Assembly (NCBI RefSeq): GCF_000178855.1
Contig: NZ_ADVG01000001.1
Location: 1,364,001-1,428,000 of the forward strand
Direction: 5' to 3'
Origin: Ktedonobacter racemifer DSM 44963
GTDB taxonomy: Bacteria; Chloroflexota; Ktedonobacteria; Ktedonobacterales; Ktedonobacteraceae
DNA: 64,000 nucleotides
In this document: piece after piece, positions 27,187-36,037 of the stretch
Layout of the letters: the number at the start of each line of letters is the position of its first letter
How positions within the stretch are numbered: position 1 is the first letter of the stretch
Position numbers and translations under genes: made by a program
The notes under the pieces: generated by a model
What the model was told of the DNA's origin: nothing
What the model saw: only the letters and a program-made list of their open reading frames with translations
Database searches by the model: none

Positions 27187-27999
27187 CTAACCATCCTCGT
27201 CCAGAACAACGGTAACCTCTTCAATGACCACACAGGCTTCCGGGAAACGCAGCTCTAGTGTATAGGTAGTGGGGACAAGTGCAGTGAAGATAAAGTTACC
27301 CAGGTCGTCAATATGTTGCGTATATGAACTCTTCTCATCGCGCGCGAGCAGTACAACCGGCGTTCCCTGCAAGGTTGGCAATGTCGCGCCCTTACGCGTC
27401 ACAAATCCTACCAGTTGCGCGCCGCCACTCTCCTGACTCCCCCGCTCAAGCTGCAATGAGATGCTGATATCTTCAGCGGTATAGCGACGCGGCCAGGAAG
27501 AGGCGACTCCTCGAACACTATAGAGCGCAGGCTGCATGGGCACCAATGTAGCCACCAGGCGACGCACACCCGCCTGCACAGGCTCTAGCAGGCGCTCAAG
27601 TACTGAGCGTTGCTCCTCCTCTACTGAGGTGCGATGATTGCCCGCCATGGCTGGGACCACAATCGGACTGGCAAACAGATCCTCTTGCGCCATGAAGGTA
27701 GAGAGCGCCTCTACTTCCGCGGAACACAATACACATGCGCTCAGATGAGTCTTGATCAACGCCTCGTCCTCAGCACTACATAGCCCCAGCTGATATTCAC
27801 CTAACATCTGGTTAGAAGGGCAATCCCAGCGATAGAGCTTCTGCAGTAAGACATGCTCCAGGCGTTGATAGGTCCCGAAACGCTGTGCGCAACTCGCGCA
27901 GCGCTCCATATGGGCTTTCACCTCTGGCCTTACTTTCTCACCCGCAAGGTATGCGATTATCTCCTCATCACGAATCGCACCCGGTTCATAACACTCCAT
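27187..27999 (-). CDS. Zinc-finger anti-sigma-factor-like protein
   Basis: A 270-residue protein with two HxxxCxxC-type motifs: AHMERCASCAQRF near residue 30 and THLSACVLCSAEVEAL near 85. These are typical of zinc-binding anti-sigma domains. No TM helix is evident. The C-terminal 150 residues look like a beta-rich domain (ISLQLERGSQESGGAQLVGF, TYTLELRFPEACVVIEE) that might bind a ligand or a partner. It is downstream of a sigma-like gene and upstream of the CHAT gene, so it may hold the sigma factor inactive and sense a cytosolic signal. The role is inferred from context. Confidence 0.75.
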   Translation of the reverse strand: MECYEPGAIRDEEIIAYLAGEKVRPEVKAHMERCASCAQRFGTYQRLEHVLLQKLYRWDCPSNQMLGEYQLGLCSAEDEALIKTHLSACVLCSAEVEALSTFMAQEDLFASPIVVPAMAGNHRTSVEEEQRSVLERLLEPVQAGVRRLVATLVPMQPALYSVRGVASSWPRRYTAEDISISLQLERGSQESGGAQLVGFVTRKGATLPTLQGTPVVLLARDEKSSYTQHIDDLGNFIFTALVPTTYTLELRFPEACVVIEEVTVVLDEDG

Positions 28000-28408
28000 G
28001 AGGCCCCCTCGATCCCTCTAAGATTTTTTCAGGCGCCACTCCTGGCTGGCGAATGGCGCGCTATGCTTATGCTGCAACCAATACGACATTCTTGAACGCT
28101 CAGAGCGACCAGGCTACGAGTAACGTTGATATATCTATTCTTCTTCGCCGAAAACCCTGAGCGCGAAGCGCTAGACACGTAAGTGACGCTTGCCCCTCCG
28201 AATGGGAGGTTGGGTTTCGGAATAAGATCTTCTCGGCAGATTAAGAAATGCCACATTCTGGACCGCCACGTCCAAAGCAGGATGAACGCGACGGTCGTAA
28301 ACTCTCCCTTGTTCTTTATAAGTAAACGAGGCACGCAGCCTTTTTAGCGCTTTTCCTCTTAATTTCCCTGCTCCCTTGCCTCTATGACCATATTTGCTTT
28401 TGCAGGCG
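28000..28408. other. 409-nt gap between sigma and anti-sigma genes
   Basis: No gene can be supported. On the minus strand a short stem (CCTCCCATTCGGAGGGG near 28195-28210) could act as an attenuator or be the relic of an IS200/IS605-type end. A frame open across 28171-28464 has no recognisable domain. Confidence 0.4.
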
Positions 28409-29167
28409 TTATTGCCGGAAGAGATTGCGCAAACGCCGATTACGCCGTAAGCGCTCCAGCACATTGCGCTTTATGCGGTACACGTCATCAACGGTGGGAA
28501 AGAGACGACGATACTGCGCGCAAATTTCGCCCGGCTTCATCCCCTGCACATACGCCAGGTACAGCAAGACACGCTCGTCCTCACCGTTCAGCTCTTCCTG
28601 GATAATTGCCCAGAGACGCTGCGCCGACAACTGAGCAACGACATCATCGGCTGGATCGCTCCCTGATGGCTCATGCTCCACTGCCTCAAGCGTTTCCTCA
28701 TACTGACGAGCCTGGCGTGCACGTACTTCGTCGGCAACCACGCTATGCACACACATTTTTAGATATTTTAATACAGATGCCAAAGAATCAAAATTACCGA
28801 TTTTGGCTGGTGTCAGCGCCTGGGAGAACTTGGCAAAGGCCGCATTCACCAGGGACGCTCCTCCTTCTTGCCCAAGCAGTTGAACCACGCTCTGATGCTG
28901 CGTCACCCACGTCAGTACCAGCGGCGCATATTGCTGATATATATGTTGCCAGGCAACTTCATCGCGTCTGATAATCGCACGCCGAAACAATTCAAGGCAA
29001 AAGCGGTCATTTGAGGTACTCTGTTTAAGAAATTTTGTTGTTTCCTCAGCGCAACAGCGCGCAAGGTCTCCAACTGCTAGTTGCTCCGGTGGTTGGGCGC
29101 TGTCACCCACTTCTCTCTTCTCCGGGTCCTGACGAGAAAATTGGGAGAGGTTTAGAGACTCCATCAT
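28409..29167 (-). CDS. Sigma-70-family (ECF-like) RNA polymerase sigma factor
   Basis: A 252-residue protein, larger than minimal ECF factors because of a 60-residue N-terminal extension. Region 2-like sequence: FRRAIIRRDEVAWQHIYQQYAPLVLTW. Region 4-like sequence: LNGEDERVLLYLAYVQGMKPGEICAQYRRLFPTVDDVYRIKRNVLERLRR. Similarity to standard ECF proteins is weak between these. It heads the sigma / anti-sigma / CHAT gene set. ATG 29167 lies only about 28 nt from the end of the IscB gene, so its native promoter has probably been displaced or replaced. No target promoter could be recognised. Confidence 0.75.
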   Translation of the reverse strand: MMESLNLSQFSRQDPEKREVGDSAQPPEQLAVGDLARCCAEETTKFLKQSTSNDRFCLELFRRAIIRRDEVAWQHIYQQYAPLVLTWVTQHQSVVQLLGQEGGASLVNAAFAKFSQALTPAKIGNFDSLASVLKYLKMCVHSVVADEVRARQARQYEETLEAVEHEPSGSDPADDVVAQLSAQRLWAIIQEELNGEDERVLLYLAYVQGMKPGEICAQYRRLFPTVDDVYRIKRNVLERLRRNRRLRNLFRQ

Positions 29168-29195
29168 AGAATCGCGTCATGCGAGGCCCCTCACT

Positions 29196-30485
29196 TCAGT
29201 CATGGGGAGGAGCATGACGCACTCCTTTCTGAATATATTCATACCCGTCAGCACGATGGACACATCGCAGATATTTAGGGTGGATATCTCTCTTCCCAAG
29301 CCGAAATGACGGTCGATGACGAATAGCAATGCGCCCTTCAAATGTCCCTTTGGGGGTCATCGCTTTGATCATATCCCCTGTTTGATAGCCAAGGAACGTC
29401 TTTTTGCGTTGTTTGTGTTGCTTGGGAAATCCATATTTGTCAACGACACACATTTGCCGTGATTCATGCCCCATCGCTTTGATCTGCAAGGGGACAATTC
29501 CCGTATGAGAGAGTCCCACAGGCGTACTTTTGCCCACACACGCGGCATCCAGCCAATGCGTTTTGGGCAACCCTCTTGTGGTCCGGTTATATTTTGTCAA
29601 ACCACCACTGCCGCACTCGACCGGCAATCCCAAGGCTTTGAGTCGCTGCAATACAGCCCATCGCGTGGCATTCACCGCACTCGCATCCTTGAGTGGCCTC
29701 TTGACCTGAGCAAGAATGTGCTTGAGGACCTCTGGTTTCTTGGCAAGGAAGACGGTAATATCTAGGGTATCTTTGGCCTTATTACAAGGCTCACATGCCA
29801 GGGTCAAGTTACTGATACGACTCGTTCCTCCCTTGGCACGAGGATGAATATGCTCAACTTGCAAGGGAACGTTTTGCACGCTACAATACGCGCAAGTCCG
29901 TTCCCATTTTTCAAGCAAGTATTCTCTCACCTCATAGCCTTGAAGAGTCCCTTGCTGATATTCGACGCTTGTAATATCAGGATTTTCTATCTGTTGCAGG
30001 TCAAACTTGACCAGTTCCATGCTCAGAGCCGTAATGGGAGCCAAGCGACACAAACGCGCTACCCACGTGAGAATATTGGCAATCCGACTCTCTAAGGAGG
30101 GAGGCAACCATCCCTTCTTGCGCCTTCGATTCTGCCAACGGGGCTTTCTATAACGAGTTTTGCAGTTGCGTCGGTTGCGACGGACCACACGACGATCATC
30201 AAGGCTTTCCTTAATGGCATGACCACGATGAGCAAGTTCAGCCGCAAAGACGACCTTGCCGTTGCCATCATCAACCAGAGCAATTCCAGTGGTTTTACTA
30301 CCAGGATCAAGCTTCAAACGTAATGGTTGCATCTGTGGTTCCTCTACCACTCGTTTGAGCACAATGGTAAACGGGTATCTTCGGTACACAGCGGCTTTCC
30401 CCTGCTTGAGTAAACGCCGCGCATATCCAGGATGCACAGGATCTAAGGGGTTATAATCCGTATCAATCACAAACACGTTGCTCAT
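29196..30485 (-). CDS. iscB: IscB RNA-guided HNH/RuvC endonuclease
   Basis: A 429-residue IscB, the family ancestral to Cas9. Domain order: N-terminal PLMP domain (VFVIDTDYNPLDPVHPGYAR), RuvC-I with D60 (LRLKLDPGSKTTGIALV), Arg-rich bridge helix (RRNRRNCKTRYRKPRWQNRR), RuvC-II with E157 (ALSMELVKFD), HNH (CAYC...VEHIHPRAKGG...N226...CEPC, residues 198-234), RuvC-III with H310/D313 (KTHWLDAACVG), and a C-terminal target-interacting part. All catalytic residues are present, so it looks active. AGGAGG precedes ATG 30485. It probably cleaves DNA to maintain or home its element, guided by RNA encoded just upstream. Confidence 0.95.
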   Translation of the reverse strand: MSNVFVIDTDYNPLDPVHPGYARRLLKQGKAAVYRRYPFTIVLKRVVEEPQMQPLRLKLDPGSKTTGIALVDDGNGKVVFAAELAHRGHAIKESLDDRRVVRRNRRNCKTRYRKPRWQNRRRKKGWLPPSLESRIANILTWVARLCRLAPITALSMELVKFDLQQIENPDITSVEYQQGTLQGYEVREYLLEKWERTCAYCSVQNVPLQVEHIHPRAKGGTSRISNLTLACEPCNKAKDTLDITVFLAKKPEVLKHILAQVKRPLKDASAVNATRWAVLQRLKALGLPVECGSGGLTKYNRTTRGLPKTHWLDAACVGKSTPVGLSHTGIVPLQIKAMGHESRQMCVVDKYGFPKQHKQRKKTFLGYQTGDMIKAMTPKGTFEGRIAIRHRPSFRLGKRDIHPKYLRCVHRADGYEYIQKGVRHAPPHD

Positions 30486-30775
30486 AATTGAGCCTCCTAT
30501 TGCTAGGGTAATGGTTGCCTCGATAATGATAGTGGGCGGTACTGTTCTCTGAGCACGGCATAGACCCCGTTTTGCTGTTTAACCCAGAGATTCTAGAGCT
30601 ACAGGCTGGCACGCACCCGTAGGTAGGACTTCAACGCTTCCCGACTATCGTAGCCCGATAACCCTCTGCCAAAACAAAGGATTCATGGCTGAATCTGAAC
30701 AGGTCCAGGCTTGCTAACGCAAGCCCCTGCCCTTTCAGGCATGGGGTACCTGACCAACAATGCCCCCTACTTCCA
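30486..30775 (-). ncRNA. Predicted IscB guide (omega) RNA
   Basis: In IscB loci the guide RNA lies directly 5' of the gene on the same strand. Here about 270 nt of gene-free, stem-rich sequence does so: it begins with the stem CCCCATGCCTGAAAGGGCAGGGG, then GCTTGCGTTAGCAAGC, and contains ACGGGTGCGTGCCAGCC before the iscB ribosome site. The guide itself would be the roughly 15-20 nt immediately outside the left stem. Ends are inferred. The rest of 30776-31356 holds a long palindrome and no supported gene. Confidence 0.65.
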
Positions 30776-30968
30776 ATCTAACAAACGATTTCCCCAACAC
30801 TTTAAGACAGCAATCCTGGGCTTTAAGGTCGTGCCTTGTGCTCTACTCTTGCAGCACGAACTCACAGCACTGGTTTTGTTTATTATCGCATGTTTCACTG
30901 ACAAAGTGCTAGCTTCTTGCCTTTTTCACTCAGGATGTTTGCAATCAACGTAAGCACTCGTGCCTGCA

Positions 30969-31047
30969 GCCTTTAAAGAGTAGGGTGTGTGCATGAAAAA
31001 GTGGGCATTGCCCACTTTTTCATGCACACACCCTACTCTTTAAAGGC
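30969..31047. repeat. 39-bp perfect palindrome with 1-nt loop
   Basis: Arms 30969-31007 and 31009-31047 are exact complements (GCCTTTAAAGAGTAGGGTGT... outward) with a single T between them. It is the longest perfect hairpin in the window. It lies outside the IscB element, in a gap between it and the DUF4388 gene. A DNA cruciform or a strong RNA hairpin could form. Confidence 0.7.
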
Positions 31048-31356
31048 GAGCTTGCGAGCCAGGGCGTTGAGAATAGATGACTTCGTAAAAACACCAATAA
31101 ATATGTGTAAAAATCTCTGCTTAAATTCGTTCTTATCTGATAAGATATGATACCCAGCTAGAGAAACAGGCTCTTCAGGCAATGGGAATAGGAGATTCGG
31201 CTACTCCCGCGGAGAGTTTTTTCAATTTAGGTACATTTTGTGCTATGCTTGGTATGCTCACATAAGAGAACGAAGACTTAGAGCGTCTCCTGCTCTTTTT
31301 TTGCAGGATTAGGGCGTTCTATCATCTCTTGTGCAATCCAACTAACCAATGGATGT

Positions 31357-31947
31357 TTGAATATGCCCCCACGACGAGGAACACATACCGACAACCTAAA
31401 TAACGTTATTCAAGTCATTCAACTAGGCCGCAAGACAGGACTTCTCACCGTACAAAAAGAGGCTGGCCCCGCCTCGGAGGAGGGCGAAATAACCTTTTTC
31501 CGAGGACAGATCTCGCAAGCCCGTCTAGGGCACCTACGCGATCAACAGGCTATCAGCCTATTCGCCACCTGGAAATCCTGCTTTTTTACGTTTGTTCCTT
31601 TCGACACTGATCGCGTAACCGGGCCTCAAACAACCGTTACCGATCCATCTCTGCTAGCGCTGAGGCAGCTTTCACCCTATCAAGCGCCGCCTTATACTGG
31701 TGGTAGTGGACCACTACCCAGGTACACTCCCCCCACAACGGGGCAACTCGCGCCTCAACGCATTCATGAGATGAATGATAGCCTTCGGCTCATCGAGCGG
31801 TCTGGCCTATCGCGCAATCATCGACGCCTCCTCCTTCTCATTGATGGGAATCGAAATAGCGCCGAACTTGCACGTTTGATGGGTCGTTCACAAGAAGAAG
31901 CACAACAACTCATTCGCGATCTTGAATATATCGGGGTCGTTCGTTAG
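31357..31947 (+). CDS. DUF4388-domain protein
   Basis: A 196-residue protein. The N-terminal 90 residues fit DUF4388/PATAN: LNNVIQVIQLGRKTGLLTVQ, then GEITFFRGQISQARLGHLRD and a Phe-rich strand. After a Pro-rich linker comes a helical, winged-helix-like C-terminus (NHRRLLLLIDGNRNSAELARLMGRSQEEAQQLIRDLEYIGVVR). Such proteins often act in signalling with two-component or GTPase partners. The frame starts at TTG 31357; ATG 31363 two codons later is an equally possible start. 36 nt upstream of the membrane sensor gene, probably its partner. Confidence 0.75.
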   Translation: MNMPPRRGTHTDNLNNVIQVIQLGRKTGLLTVQKEAGPASEEGEITFFRGQISQARLGHLRDQQAISLFATWKSCFFTFVPFDTDRVTGPQTTVTDPSLLALRQLSPYQAPPYTGGSGPLPRYTPPTTGQLAPQRIHEMNDSLRLIERSGLSRNHRRLLLLIDGNRNSAELARLMGRSQEEAQQLIRDLEYIGVVR

Positions 31948-31983
31948 AGTCGTACAAGATATTTTTAAGGATTAGAATGCGCT

Positions 31984-33522
31984 ATGCCTGGATCAAATTA
32001 CAACAATAGGCGACGTCGCGGCATGTCATTGCCACTTCGTATCTCGCTAGGACTGGTGCTCGCCACGATTCTTCCATTGGTCATTACCTTATTTGTGATC
32101 GAATGGCGTACCCAACCAATCCTGACGGATCAGGCCAATAAAGCCATGCAGGGCGATGCAAAAACACGTGTCGACCAGATCAATACCTATTTCAACGAGC
32201 GTGTGCTCGACGCACAAACCATTACCCAGGTTCCCACCGTCCCACAATATCTCATCACACCCCCCACCGATCCAACCTATGCGGATCAAACAAAACATAC
32301 TATCTTCGCCTTGGCTGCTGGTATGTATCGCGATAAAAACTACACTACCTGGCAGTTGTATGATCGTCATGGCAAGCTTCGCCTGGCCTACCCTACGACG
32401 CAAAAACCAGTCCTTCACGGAAAAACCCTCGTTCCTCAACTCTACCAGGATGAGGTATTTGCTGGCCAGACCGTTATTTCCACAGTTTACTATAACCCGG
32501 ACGCACAAAAGGAAAAGGCTACGGTAGATATTTACTCACCAGTCGCAGTTATCACACCAGAAGGCAAAACAACCAACACCCTCATTGGCTTTATTCGCGT
32601 CACCCTGGGCCTGGACTATATCTGGGATATTGTGAAAGGTGATACGCAAAACGGGAAAAATAGCTATGCCTTTATCCTGAATGAAGATGGCGTGCGCATC
32701 GCAGATACCGACCCTAAACGTATTTTCACAGCAGTAGAGAATCTACCACCAGACGTACAACAGCAAGTCAGCAATGAGCAACGCTATGGTCCCAATCCTA
32801 TTCCAGTGAAAAAAGATGTCACGCTCACCCAACACCTGAAAGATACGGCATCATCCGTTTCCTATCAAGCACAACTCACCGAGCAAAACGAGAGTTATCA
32901 GATTGTGCAGGCAAACGTTAAACAAAAGGCACAAGATGTCCCCTGGAAATACTATGTGCTCAGCCCGCTCAGCACGGTCAATGCGGTCGCACAACAGCAG
33001 CTTGAAATCACACTACTCGTGGCCCTCATCATGTCAGGCCTGGTTGCGATCATCGGTCTTGTAGCTGGCCGGAGCCTGACCCGGCCGATTCTGCAAGCAG
33101 TCAACGCCCTGCGCGATAGCAGCGATGCCTTGAACAGCCTGGCGTCGCGCCAACGAGACGCCTCGACCGAGCAGATGTGGGTGGTCGAGTCTTCCCAGAT
33201 CGGTCTGCAATCTGTTCAGTACTACACCGAGGCTATTAACTCCGCCGCGACTCAGCTGGCGGCAGTGGGCAAAAATCTTGGCCAGAATATGAACCAGCTT
33301 GATAGACAGAAGCTCCTGCAAGCTATTGAACATGTGCAAAATGGGGCCAAATATATCGAAAACGCCGCCCAATATCAGAATGAGAGCAATAAAAAGCTGG
33401 CAACCGCGCTCAAAGTTACCAACCAGGTGACCGAGCAGCTTGCCTCTGGCGCCACCTCGGCAACCGATGCCGCGGCCCAGCTGGAGGACGTTGTAAGTCA
33501 GCTCCGCGAGGTCGTGGGATAA
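31984..33522 (+). CDS. dCache-type membrane sensor without output domain
   Basis: A 512-residue protein with an N-terminal TM (ISLGLVLATILPLVITLFVI), an extracellular region of about 290 residues with Cache-like features (TTWQLYDRHGKLRLAYPTTQ, NGKNSYAFILNEDGVRIADT), a second TM (LLVALIMSGLVAIIGLVAG), a HAMP-like start (RSLTRPILQAVNALRDSSDA) and a coiled coil to the end. It resembles the front half of a chemoreceptor or sensor kinase, but no methyl-accepting, kinase or cyclase domain follows. It may signal through the DUF4388 protein encoded upstream. AAGGA is upstream of the ATG. Confidence 0.82.
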   Translation: MPGSNYNNRRRRGMSLPLRISLGLVLATILPLVITLFVIEWRTQPILTDQANKAMQGDAKTRVDQINTYFNERVLDAQTITQVPTVPQYLITPPTDPTYADQTKHTIFALAAGMYRDKNYTTWQLYDRHGKLRLAYPTTQKPVLHGKTLVPQLYQDEVFAGQTVISTVYYNPDAQKEKATVDIYSPVAVITPEGKTTNTLIGFIRVTLGLDYIWDIVKGDTQNGKNSYAFILNEDGVRIADTDPKRIFTAVENLPPDVQQQVSNEQRYGPNPIPVKKDVTLTQHLKDTASSVSYQAQLTEQNESYQIVQANVKQKAQDVPWKYYVLSPLSTVNAVAQQQLEITLLVALIMSGLVAIIGLVAGRSLTRPILQAVNALRDSSDALNSLASRQRDASTEQMWVVESSQIGLQSVQYYTEAINSAATQLAAVGKNLGQNMNQLDRQKLLQAIEHVQNGAKYIENAAQYQNESNKKLATALKVTNQVTEQLASGATSATDAAAQLEDVVSQLREVVG

Positions 33523-33530
33523 GAAGTAAT

Positions 33531-33571
33531 GTGGTGCACCATGGCAACCGCAGGTTGCCATGGTGCACCAC
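33531..33571. terminator. 19-bp perfect hairpin between convergent genes
   Basis: Arms 33531-33549 and 33553-33571 with a GCA loop; the centre reads GCAACCGCAGGTTGC. It is placed between the convergent sensor and ALDH genes, as expected of a bidirectional terminator. Confidence 0.65.
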
Positions 33572-33603
33572 TCTATCCTACACCAAGTATCTATCAAATG
33601 GCT

Positions 33604-36018
33604 TTATTCGCCGTAAGGAACCCAGATGTTCTTCACCTGGACTGAGGCTCGCAAGAACTCCTCGCCCTCACCCTGGATGGGGTCCAGCCAGTCACGCTGC
33701 CGCCCATAGTTGACCCAGGTACGCTTCATGTTGCTCGCGGAACCCTCCTCAACCATCTTCGCGCCCCCGGCAGAGCCAAAGTACCAGAGCGCATCGACAT
33801 CCTCATGCTCAGCCAGAACTTTAGCTAAGCCCTCGCGCTCGCCCGTCACGATATTGACGACCCCGACGGGCAGGTCCGATGTCTCAAAGATCTGATAGCA
33901 GTCCGTAGCGCTGAGAGGCGCCATTGGGGAGGGGATGGCAACTACTGTGTTTCCCATGGCTATCGCGGGCGCCACAAGCGAGATAAAGCCCAGTAAAGGA
34001 TACTCATCGGGGGCCACGACGCCCATCACCCCGATAGGCTCGTGCATCGCCAGCGTAACGCCACGCATGGGCGGGCGGTGAATCACGCCTTCGAACTTAT
34101 CCGTCCAGGCAGCATAGCTAAACAGGCGCGAGAGCGTGGCATGCACCTCTTGCAGCGCCTCTTTTCGCCCCCGACCCATTTGCTGCATAATGCGCCGCGC
34201 GAACTCTTCTTCGCGCACGGCCAGGTTCTCGGCGATATAGTATAGTATCTGCGCTCGGTTGTGAGGAGTAGCACTCGCCCATTTACTCGCGGCATGCGCC
34301 GCCTCTACGGCGTTACGAATATCCTTGCGATTTCCCTCACCAACTTCCCCAAGTGGCTTGCCATCAACGCCCTTGACGCTCAGACTATACCCCGAGTCTG
34401 GACGCACCTGCTTGCCGCCAATAAACAGCTTGGGCGTGCGATCAATGGCGGGAAGAGCGAGCTCCGCCTCTTCTGACGTGTTCGCGACTTCCTCGTCCTC
34501 AGCAAGGCTTTGTGGCCTGGAGCGCTGAGGCTTCTCAGAAACCTGGCTTGCCTCCCAGCCGGGGTGCACATACTCATACAGACCTTCTTTACCACCCTCA
34601 CGCCCATAGCCGCTCTCCCGATAGCCGCCAAAGCCACTGGAGGCATCGAAGACGTTGGTGCAGTTGATCCAGACGCTTCCGGCCTGAATTTTTGGCGCGA
34701 TATCCAGGGCCAGGTTGATATTATCGCTCCAGATGCTTGCCGCCAGGCCATAGCGTGTGTTATTGGCCAGTTGGACCGCCTCAGTAGGCGTACGGAAGGT
34801 CATGGCGACCAGGACCGGGCCGAAGATCTCGACCTGGGCAATGCTGGAAGCTGGAGAGACATTGGTAAAGAGCGTGGGCGGGAAGAACGAGCCTTCGCTT
34901 GGGCAGGCCCAGGAGGGCTGCCATTTCTCGGCTCCCTCGGCCTCGCCCTGCGCGACCAGGCGCTCGATCTCCTGCAACTGCGATGGAGAGACAATCGCGC
35001 CAATATCTATGCCCTTATCCAGGGGATCACCCACGCGCAGCTTCTCCATACGCGCGCGTAGCTTGTTAAGCAGGCGCTCCGCGACGTTCTCCTGCACCAG
35101 CAGGCGCGATCCTGCGCAACAGACCTGGCCCTGGTTAAACCAGATGGCATCTACCACACCCTCGACGACGCTATCCAGGTCGGCGTCATCAAAGACAATA
35201 AAGGGTGATTTCCCACCTAGTTCAAGCGATAGCTTCTTGCCCGAGCCAGCCGTCGAGCGGCGGATGCTGCGTCCCACCTCGGTCGAACCCGTAAAGGCAA
35301 TTTTGTTGACGTCAGGATGCTTCACCAGTGCATCGCCTACCTGCGACGCCTCGCCGGTGACAATATTAATCACGCCCTCCGGCAAGCCAGCCTCCTGCAC
35401 GATTTCAGCGAACTTGAGGGCAGTCAGGGGGGTATAGCGCGCGGGCTTTAAGACCACTGTATTGCCCATGGCAATGGCTGGAGCAATCTTCCAGGCCAGC
35501 ATTAAGAGAGGAAAGTTCCAGGGAATAATTTGCCCCACAACTCCCACTGGCTCATAGCCTGGCAGTTCTCGCCCCATCAACTGCGCCCAGCCAGCGTGAT
35601 AGTAGAAGTGGCGTGCGACCAGGGGAATGTCGATATCGCGCGTCTCACGAATAGATTTCCCGTTGTCCAGCGATTCCAGGACCGATAGGAAGCGCGCATG
35701 CTTCTGAATCTGCCGAGCCAGGGCATACATATAGCGCGCGCGTACATGATCTGGGGTCTTGCTCCATGTTTTGAAGGCCTTACGCGCCGCGGCTACCGCG
35801 GCATCCACGTCGGCACTACTGGCGGAGGCAACCTGCACCAGGGCCTTGCCATTGGCAGGGTTCATGCTCTCCATGTATTGCCCACTGGCCGGCTCGACCC
35901 ACTGGTTCTCAATAAACAGCCCAAAGCGCTCATGCTCCTTAAGCCAGGCCTGGACCGTTGTGGCAGCCTCCGGCGCGGGACCGTACTCCATTGTCTCAAA
36001 TAATTCCATTACATTCAT
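33604..36018 (-). CDS. Two-domain aldehyde dehydrogenase (ALDH16 type)
   Basis: An 804-residue fusion of two ALDH domains. Domain 1 (about 1-500) is complete: NAD-binding FTGSTEVGRSIRR, catalytic Glu in LSLELGGKSPFIVF, catalytic Cys in NQGQVCCAGSRLLV, and EIFGPVLVAMTFRT. Domain 2 (about 525-804) has the N-terminal ALDH fold (LFIGGKQVRPDSGYSLSV, PIGVMGVVAPDEYPLLG) but ends without a catalytic Cys region. The architecture and the NMKRTWVNYGR ending match ALDH16. It oxidises aldehydes, possibly acetaldehyde. It follows deoC by 19 nt on the same strand, pointing to a deoxyribose-5-phosphate to acetaldehyde to acetate route. Confidence 0.9.
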   Translation of the reverse strand: MNVMELFETMEYGPAPEAATTVQAWLKEHERFGLFIENQWVEPASGQYMESMNPANGKALVQVASASSADVDAAVAAARKAFKTWSKTPDHVRARYMYALARQIQKHARFLSVLESLDNGKSIRETRDIDIPLVARHFYYHAGWAQLMGRELPGYEPVGVVGQIIPWNFPLLMLAWKIAPAIAMGNTVVLKPARYTPLTALKFAEIVQEAGLPEGVINIVTGEASQVGDALVKHPDVNKIAFTGSTEVGRSIRRSTAGSGKKLSLELGGKSPFIVFDDADLDSVVEGVVDAIWFNQGQVCCAGSRLLVQENVAERLLNKLRARMEKLRVGDPLDKGIDIGAIVSPSQLQEIERLVAQGEAEGAEKWQPSWACPSEGSFFPPTLFTNVSPASSIAQVEIFGPVLVAMTFRTPTEAVQLANNTRYGLAASIWSDNINLALDIAPKIQAGSVWINCTNVFDASSGFGGYRESGYGREGGKEGLYEYVHPGWEASQVSEKPQRSRPQSLAEDEEVANTSEEAELALPAIDRTPKLFIGGKQVRPDSGYSLSVKGVDGKPLGEVGEGNRKDIRNAVEAAHAASKWASATPHNRAQILYYIAENLAVREEEFARRIMQQMGRGRKEALQEVHATLSRLFSYAAWTDKFEGVIHRPPMRGVTLAMHEPIGVMGVVAPDEYPLLGFISLVAPAIAMGNTVVAIPSPMAPLSATDCYQIFETSDLPVGVVNIVTGEREGLAKVLAEHEDVDALWYFGSAGGAKMVEEGSASNMKRTWVNYGRQRDWLDPIQGEGEEFLRASVQVKNIWVPYGE

Positions 36019-36037
36019 GCCTACAACTCCCCCGGAT

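Larger units (their letters stand above)
29170..30775 (-). mobile_element. IscB-bearing IS200/IS605-family element, TnpA-less
   Basis: The right end is marked by a stem CCCCATGACTGAAGTGAGGGG (29187-29207 region), the left side by CCCCATGCCTGAAAGGGCAGGGG (around 30725-30750). It contains iscB and its upstream guide RNA and no transposase. The boundaries are approximate. Confidence 0.7.

Noticed and set aside
28171..28464. 97-codon minus frame
   Set aside because: No recognisable domain, overlaps the sigma gene end out of frame, and has no ribosome site.
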